A DNA stretch of 27,248 bases, taken from NCBI GenBank assembly GCA_002494135.1, contig DLBG01000099.1, forward strand, positions 2,288 through 29,535, written 5' to 3'. A program made the translations under genes and the position numbers. The notes beneath the pieces were generated by a model. It was not told the DNA's origin, did no database searches, and was given only the letters and a program-made list of their open reading frames with translations. The DNA is from Lachnospiraceae bacterium UBA7027. GTDB lineage: Bacteria > Bacillota > Clostridia > Lachnospirales > Lachnospiraceae. Within the stretch, counting starts at the first letter, position 1. Each line of letters opens with the position of its first letter. Shown here piece by piece: positions 22,222 to 27,248 of this stretch.

Positions 22222-25200
22222 ATGCCTTACACCTTTAAAGAACCTGCTGATTTAAAAGCACTTGTTGATGATTTAAAAGCAAAAGCATTAAGAGGCGAAG
22301 GCCTTGCGGATGAAGAAATCCAGATGGATTTGTATACCATCAGCAGAATGCTTAAGAAAACGGCCGACAGTATTACGCCGGCAAAAAATGCAAAGGAATT
22401 AAACGAATTTAAACTGGATCTGGAAGAAACGGCAAAATCGCTGGATAAACTGCGTAATCCCCAGATTCTGCAGGATCCGTTTGCTTTTGAAATGGCATTA
22501 AGAGATCTGGTCAATTTAAAAGATCTGATGTTTAAGCGTACTCCGAACGGACATCTTTACTATACCATTATCGATCAATACGGTAATCCGGAAGATGCGG
22601 ATTTCCGCACCTACGGGAAAGATCTTTTCTTTGCCGCATATAAGGGAATTAACGACGCTTTGAATACCGGAATGCCCTATCTGAAGGAAGAAGTGGATGA
22701 GGCATTAAAACCCGAGAATACCCAGAAGTATTTACAGCAAAAGGAAGTAATCAATCTTCAGAACGATAAAGAATCGCAGATGATTGCATCGATGCTGGAT
22801 CAAAGCGGTGAACTGTATAAATCGCTGGAAACCTTTATTGATACACATCACAGTCCGGCGATTTTCAGCCAGTATGAGAGCGAGGAAGAGTATACGCTTT
22901 ACGGCGGTGAATTCGGATCTTACATTTATGCCAAAGCATTAAAAAATACGCTTGATGAACTGAATGAAACCGGAAACGTTGCAGAAAAGAGAGAATTGTT
23001 TTTACAGGCACGTTCCTGTTTCCGTTCCCTGCAGCAGACGGCAAAAATGCATGGAGTAAAGGAGGACAGTTTTCCGTTAAATATCAAATATGACGATCCG
23101 ATGAAACTGGATATCGGGAAAAGATTTTTAATTTCCGTATTTGATGAAAAATCCCCAAGAGTAATCGAACAGGTAAAGCATCGTAAATCCCCGGTTTTGT
23201 TTGAGCTTCCGAAGGGTGTTTCCGCGCAGATGGCGGTTGCACATCTGGCAACGGAAGACACCGATGATAAAAAGATGACGGCTAAAATTGTGTCGGATTA
23301 CAATCTGATGCTTACCCTGCTTCCCGTCATAAAAGGCGAAGCATACCGCGAGGGCGCCGATCCGACGATTCAGGAAGGCTTTAAAAAGCTTGTCGGATCC
23401 GGACAGGCGATGATGAAGAAAGTACATAAACTTCGAAAAGATCTGAAAAATCAGGAAAAACTCAATGCTGCTGCTGATGATTTAAATCGTTTTTTCAAAG
23501 ATTTTAATCAGTTCGTAAAGGACAACGAAAACAATCCTGAACTGATGGATCGTGTCCGCGATCTTTTGTCGCCTGTAATTGCAAAATTTAGAAAGATGAA
23601 TTTTGAAGCCGGACTTCAGAAATTTAAGACGGATGAAGAGAAGGCCCTCCTTCATAGACCTGCCGAAAAATATAAGCCGGAAGATTATGAAATTGATTCC
23701 GAAAGAGATGCGCTGATTTCAAGCAGCCTTTATATGTCCAAATCGGAAGCCTATACCGCCGGTGCAATGATGTTCCAAAAAATCGAAGAACTGGCAAAGG
23801 CGGATAACCGAAACGGATCTTTGGCGAATTCTTTAGAGAATCTGGTTCATCCGATTGATGATATTTGTTATTTCCGGCCCCCTTACACCAACAATAATAA
23901 AATAAACGGTCATAACGAAATGACTACTTTGCGTCAGATCGAAAATAAAATGAGGCAAATCACCGAATCTTTGAAAAGCAAACAGCCCCGTTACTTCGGT
24001 GATGAGATTTATAAGTTGCGTGACCAATGCTATGAGGAATCCAGGAACGAAAACAGATCCAATCTTTTCAGAAAGGTAAACCTTAAAATTTACAAAGCGC
24101 TGGATTCTTACGTGGAACGTGCGTTCAAAGCCTCTGCAAATCCGATTAAGGCGTATATCGGAGCAAATCTTACCAGGGATAATGGTATGGAGCTTGCCGC
24201 TGCCGCTTATTTATATCAGCATGAACAGATTTTAAAGAATCCCACGAAGATTCCGAAGTACAACAAATCCGAAATTGAGAAAAGAGCAAAACAGATTAAG
24301 GGAAGCGAACTTTTTAAGACCCTTTTTGTTCCCAGCGAAAAAGAGCTCGAAACTGCCAGAAAATACGAGGAAAAATACGGCAGGGTTCTGGATGAAGAGA
24401 AGTTTTTGAAGAATTACGCCAACAGAAAGCGGAATTATTATAATAATGCGTCCAAACTTCCCGAGCTTGTCGGAGTTATTGAAAATCCGTTTGCATTTGA
24501 TACGACTCCGGATTTACAGAAGAATGCGCTTCTTAAACTGAGAGAACTCGGACAGACGCTTGACAGCTGCAGTTTCTGGAGCAGCAGTGCATATAAGAAG
24601 TATTTTGCGGCTATGAAGGACCTCGGAAGAAAAGACTTCGACAATATGACTTCCGAAGAGATGGGTGTTCTTTTAAATGACATCTATAAGAAAGCCGAAA
24701 AATTCATGAACGGCAGAATGGCAAACCGAAAAAAACCTGAGCAGAGAGAACACTTTGAGCAGACACTGGATACTATGTCCATCCTTTCCGGAGTCGGAAG
24801 ATATGGCTCTGTGCTGGCCGATGAGCAGGTTAAAAAGACAAACACCATTCGCGAAAGACTGCATCAGCCGACCGTTTCGTTAAAGAATCGTACCATTGAT
24901 AAAACGAAACAGCGTCTGGATGATTTGCGCGGCCGTGTCGGATATGAAAGAACCGATCAGAGTCTCGATGATTTATTTAAAAACGTTGGCACGCTCAGTA
25001 AGGATTTCCCCGCATATCGTTATACATATGCGGAGCAAATCAGGGATCTTCCGAAGAATGTAAAAGACGTAAAACCGGTTGATGATTTAATGAATGAAAT
25101 CAAACAGAAGGTTACCGAAAAAGAGAATGATAAACATGATTTCAAATTTGCAAAGGAAGTTGTGGCATCATCGCTTGCTCTTACTGCTATTACCGCATAT

Positions 25201-25764
25201 AAAGCAAAGAACGGAGAAAACGTAGTCAATTTGAAAGAATACAATTACGCAAAAGATCTCTTTATGAAGCATTCCATGACTTCAAAAGTTGCGGAAACGT
25301 ATTCGGACACAAATGAATTGAAGAATTTATTCAACGTGCAAAACCCGGAAGAAAAACCATTTGATACAATTGATACTTTGAATAGCAAATTCCATGAAGG
25401 CAGGGCCGAAGTGAAGAAAAAAATGGATCAGCTTGATGAGAATCTTCTCGGAGATGCCTACAAACTGACCGATCTTCAGCTGGCAAACAAGTTCCATAGA
25501 AGATATCAGCAAAGAAAAGTCGATGAAATTTTAAAGAAGAATGATATAAAGAAGTTCAAAACCTTCGATGAATTCGACAAAGAGCTTGAAGAAATGGACA
25601 TTAACAAATTCAATGAGAATGATGAACTTATGATGGATAATCTGCAGGTGAACCGAAAGAATCTGAATACGAAAATCATAAAAGAAATAAACGACAAACG
25701 TCAGGATGAACTGATTAAAACCGAAGGTCCGAAGGATCTTGATATAAAGAAGATCGGTAAATAA
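22222..25764 (+). CDS. Large charged helix-rich protein of unknown function (1180 residues)
   Basis: I do not recognise this protein. It is a real gene: a single open frame of 3.5 kb, a strong GGAGG site before the ATG, codon use like its neighbours, and a terminator right after the stop. It has no signal peptide or membrane helix and no recognisable ATP-binding, nuclease or peptidase motif. It is rich in Lys, Glu, Asp and Asn with few Cys, and most of it looks alpha-helical with stretches of possible coiled coil, especially at the C-terminus (after about residue 1050). A PFAF segment occurs twice, in DPFAFEM (about 93-99) and NPFAFDT (about 755-761), each before a helical stretch, hinting at a distant internal repeat. 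It stands alone between two terminators, so it gives no operon clue. It may be a structural, scaffold or effector-like cytoplasmic protein. Confidence 0.93.
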   Translation: MPYTFKEPADLKALVDDLKAKALRGEGLADEEIQMDLYTISRMLKKTADSITPAKNAKELNEFKLDLEETAKSLDKLRNPQILQDPFAFEMALRDLVNLKDLMFKRTPNGHLYYTIIDQYGNPEDADFRTYGKDLFFAAYKGINDALNTGMPYLKEEVDEALKPENTQKYLQQKEVINLQNDKESQMIASMLDQSGELYKSLETFIDTHHSPAIFSQYESEEEYTLYGGEFGSYIYAKALKNTLDELNETGNVAEKRELFLQARSCFRSLQQTAKMHGVKEDSFPLNIKYDDPMKLDIGKRFLISVFDEKSPRVIEQVKHRKSPVLFELPKGVSAQMAVAHLATEDTDDKKMTAKIVSDYNLMLTLLPVIKGEAYREGADPTIQEGFKKLVGSGQAMMKKVHKLRKDLKNQEKLNAAADDLNRFFKDFNQFVKDNENNPELMDRVRDLLSPVIAKFRKMNFEAGLQKFKTDEEKALLHRPAEKYKPEDYEIDSERDALISSSLYMSKSEAYTAGAMMFQKIEELAKADNRNGSLANSLENLVHPIDDICYFRPPYTNNNKINGHNEMTTLRQIENKMRQITESLKSKQPRYFGDEIYKLRDQCYEESRNENRSNLFRKVNLKIYKALDSYVERAFKASANPIKAYIGANLTRDNGMELAAAAYLYQHEQILKNPTKIPKYNKSEIEKRAKQIKGSELFKTLFVPSEKELETARKYEEKYGRVLDEEKFLKNYANRKRNYYNNASKLPELVGVIENPFAFDTTPDLQKNALLKLRELGQTLDSCSFWSSSAYKKYFAAMKDLGRKDFDNMTSEEMGVLLNDIYKKAEKFMNGRMANRKKPEQREHFEQTLDTMSILSGVGRYGSVLADEQVKKTNTIRERLHQPTVSLKNRTIDKTKQRLDDLRGRVGYERTDQSLDDLFKNVGTLSKDFPAYRYTYAEQIRDLPKNVKDVKPVDDLMNEIKQKVTEKENDKHDFKFAKEVVASSLALTAITAYKAKNGENVVNLKEYNYAKDLFMKHSMTSKVAETYSDTNELKNLFNVQNPEEKPFDTIDTLNSKFHEGRAEVKKKMDQLDENLLGDAYKLTDLQLANKFHRRYQQRKVDEILKKNDIKKFKTFDEFDKELEEMDINKFNENDELMMDNLQVNRKNLNTKIIKEINDKRQDELIKTEGPKDLDIKKIGK

Positions 25765-25769
25765 GACAT

Positions 25770-25796
25770 AACCCCGGGAGCAATCCCCGGGGTTTT
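25770..25796 (+). terminator. Rho-independent terminator
   Basis: A nine-base stem, AACCCCGGG (25770-25778) with CCCGGGGTT (25786-25794), has a seven-base loop and ends in TTTT. It starts six bases after the stop of the large gene. Confidence 0.9.
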
Positions 25797-25851
25797 CATT
25801 TCTGCGATAGCAATATAACCAAACATTTCTTGGTTTTCGTCAAATTTCATA

Positions 25852-25880
25852 TTTTACTTTAGGGTTGTTTGTGCTAAAAT
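25852..25880 (+). promoter_or_regulatory. Candidate extended -10 promoter for the lactonase-tgt unit
   Basis: TTTTAC (25852-25857) and TAAAAT (25875-25880) are 17 bp apart, and a TG pair directly before the -10 (TGCTAAAAT) makes it an extended -10 site. It lies 53 bp upstream of the lactonase ATG. Confidence 0.6.
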
Positions 25881-25933
25881 ATACAAGCATATTTATGTCT
25901 AATGGTATGTAAGCTTCTTACAGAGGTGTAAAA

Positions 25934-27019
25934 ATGGCAGAAACAGCGAATACTGAAACCGAATTCTACGCATATGTATCCACTTATACGTCAAAGGACA
26001 AACGCGGAATTACCATATATGAAGTAGACAACGAAACAGGTGTGTTTACGGAAAAAGGCAAAGTGGAAATCACCAATTCTTCCTATCTTACCTGTTCCCA
26101 CAACCGTAAATACCTTTATTCCATCACCGATTTCGGGGTAAAAGGATTCCGGATTCTTGATGACGGGAATTTGGAGGAAATCAACGAAGCATCCATCAAC
26201 GGTATGCGCGGATGCTACCTTTCGGTTGATTACAACGACCGGTATATTTTCGTATCCGGCTATCATGACGGAAAGCTTACCGTACTTCGCTTAAACGAAG
26301 ACGGAAGTATCGGTGAGATTACCGAGGAAATCTATTTTAAGGGGCTCGGAGACGTCATGGAGCGTAATTTTACGCCTCATGTAACCTGCGCCAAAATGTC
26401 CAGGGACAACCGTTTTCTGTTTGCCACGGACAGCGGAATGAATCATACCTATGTCTACGAACTAAACCATGAGAAGGGTTCCTTAAAGCAGATTGACATC
26501 ATCCGAAGTGAGATGAATGCCGGTCCCAGACATTTAATTACCTCTGCGGACGGAAGATTCATTTATATCGTAAACGAAATGTCCAATTCCATTGACGTAT
26601 TTACGTATACACTCGTAAGCGAGCATGATCCGGAATTTGAAAAGATTCAGACCATTTCGACGTTAAACGAATATCATGCAAGCCGGAGCATTTCCTGTAC
26701 GTTAACCCTTTCGGCCGACAAGCAGCATATTGTTGCGACAAATGCGGGCGATAATTCCGTCTGCGTCTTTAAAAGAAACAGTGAAACAGGCAAACTGACC
26801 AGAGTATTCTGCCTGCCGATCAGCGGCTCTTACCCGAAGGATGCTCTGTTATATCCCGATAACAAGCATCTGGTAAGCTTAAATCACGAATCCGGCACGA
26901 TGACGTTCTTTACCTGCGATATGGAAAAAGGTCTGATTTATATGTCATCGAAAGAGATTCGGATCGAGCACCCGAACTGCATCATTTTTGTACCGAAAAA
27001 AGGATACATGAATGAGTGA
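25934..27019 (+). CDS. pgl: 6-phosphogluconolactonase-type seven-bladed propeller protein (YbhE/Pgl family)
   Basis: This 361-residue cytoplasmic protein has the repeating blade pattern of the lactonase propeller family: SSYLTCSHNRKYLY, GCYLSVDYNDRYIFVSGY, PHVTCAKMSRDNRFLFATDSG and GPRHLITSADGRFIYIVNE, with about seven blades over the length. Family members of this size hydrolyse 6-phosphogluconolactone in the oxidative pentose phosphate pathway, though some have other or unknown substrates. No zwf or gnd gene is beside it, so the assignment is by family only. A GAGGTG site precedes the ATG. Its stop overlaps the start of tgt by eight bases, so the two share a transcript. Confidence 0.88.
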   Translation: MAETANTETEFYAYVSTYTSKDKRGITIYEVDNETGVFTEKGKVEITNSSYLTCSHNRKYLYSITDFGVKGFRILDDGNLEEINEASINGMRGCYLSVDYNDRYIFVSGYHDGKLTVLRLNEDGSIGEITEEIYFKGLGDVMERNFTPHVTCAKMSRDNRFLFATDSGMNHTYVYELNHEKGSLKQIDIIRSEMNAGPRHLITSADGRFIYIVNEMSNSIDVFTYTLVSEHDPEFEKIQTISTLNEYHASRSISCTLTLSADKQHIVATNAGDNSVCVFKRNSETGKLTRVFCLPISGSYPKDALLYPDNKHLVSLNHESGTMTFFTCDMEKGLIYMSSKEIRIEHPNCIIFVPKKGYMNE

Positions 27020-27248
27020 GCGATTTAAAATACTGAAAAAAGAGGGAAGCGCAAAACGCGGAACGTTTGAAACGGTTCACGGAACCATTCAGACACCGGT
27101 ATTTATGAATGTCGGTACCGTGGCGGCGATTAAAGGCGCGGTTTCGACGGAAGATCTCGAGAGAATTGGAACACAGGTGGAACTTTCCAATACCTATCAT
27201 CTGCACGTAAGACCGGGTGATGACGTAATTAAAGAACTCGGCGGACTG
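27012..27248 (+). CDS. tgt: tRNA-guanine transglycosylase (3' partial)
   Basis: The first 79 residues are visible and the gene runs off the right edge. The start ATG 27012 lies within the end of the lactonase gene in another frame, with AAGGA about nine bases before it. The sequence reads QTPVFMNVGTVAAIKG, then VELSNTYHLHVRPGD, matching the N-terminal part of bacterial Tgt, where the family shows TPxFMPVGT and NTYHLxLRPG. Tgt exchanges guanine 34 in tRNAs with GUN anticodons for preQ1 in queuosine synthesis. The catalytic Asp and zinc site lie beyond the window. queA and yajC are often found near tgt, but none is visible here. Confidence 0.95.
   Translation, partial: MSERFKILKKEGSAKRGTFETVHGTIQTPVFMNVGTVAAIKGAVSTEDLERIGTQVELSNTYHLHVRPGDDVIKELGGL

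Noticed and set aside
22502..24560. Clear tandem duplication inside the 1180-residue protein
   Set aside because: Only the PFAF segment and general helical character are shared by eye; a self-alignment would be needed.

Overview
The window looks like a chromosomal segment from a low-to-mid GC Gram-positive anaerobe, most likely a Clostridia member of the Lachnospiraceae type. This rests on AGGAGG-type ribosome binding sites throughout, a Gram-positive lipoprotein signal on the polyamine-binding protein, clostridial-looking protein sequences and compact operons. No marker gene fixes the genus, so the taxonomy is inference. No mobile element, CRISPR array, rRNA or tRNA gene was seen.

Region 1 (2-6871, + strand) is a signalling and surface-protein operon of six genes. 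It encodes (i) the tail of a membrane protein with Thr-rich hexapeptide repeats on the inside and a beta-rich domain on the outside, (ii) a zinc-ribbon/FHA protein, (iii) a PP2C phosphatase, (iv) a secreted trypsin/HtrA-like protease anchored by one membrane helix and ending in a cytoplasmic FHA domain, (v) a second PP2C phosphatase, and (vi) an extracellular von Willebrand A protein with one helix and a degenerate cytoplasmic FHA domain. A motif of the form IGATV/IGKTV/GIGATT recurs in three of these proteins and is a good candidate phosphothreonine tag read by the FHA domains. The expected Ser/Thr kinase is not in the window; the truncated first gene or something upstream may supply it. This is the best candidate for an undescribed system here.

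Region 2 (6894-11477, - strand) is a polyamine uptake operon read right to left: a cupin-HTH regulator, then potA, potB, potC and potD. A perfect bidirectional terminator separates it from region 1. Two near-identical GTTTAG..CTAAA operator-like sites lie upstream of the regulator.

Region 3 (11553-18041, + strand) is an odd run of closely spaced genes: L-arabinose isomerase, a three-subunit type-B fumarate reductase/succinate dehydrogenase, a membrane GGDEF diguanylate cyclase and an alpha/beta hydrolase. The flavoprotein subunit has Gln where the covalent FAD His normally sits, suggesting a fumarate-reducing direction.

Region 4 (18071-22145, + strand) holds a small six-helix membrane protein and then a redox pair. 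The pair is a CrtI/phytoene-desaturase-like FAD protein overlapping a ferredoxin reductase that carries a plant-type [2Fe-2S] domain and an in-frame four-helix membrane domain. A long inverted repeat reaches the ribosome binding site of the first redox gene, and a strong terminator follows the second.

Region 5 (22143-25796) is a single large gene for an unrecognised 1180-residue, highly charged, helix-rich protein with its own terminator. Region 6 (25852-27248) carries a 6-phosphogluconolactonase-type propeller gene overlapping the start of tgt, which runs off the right edge.
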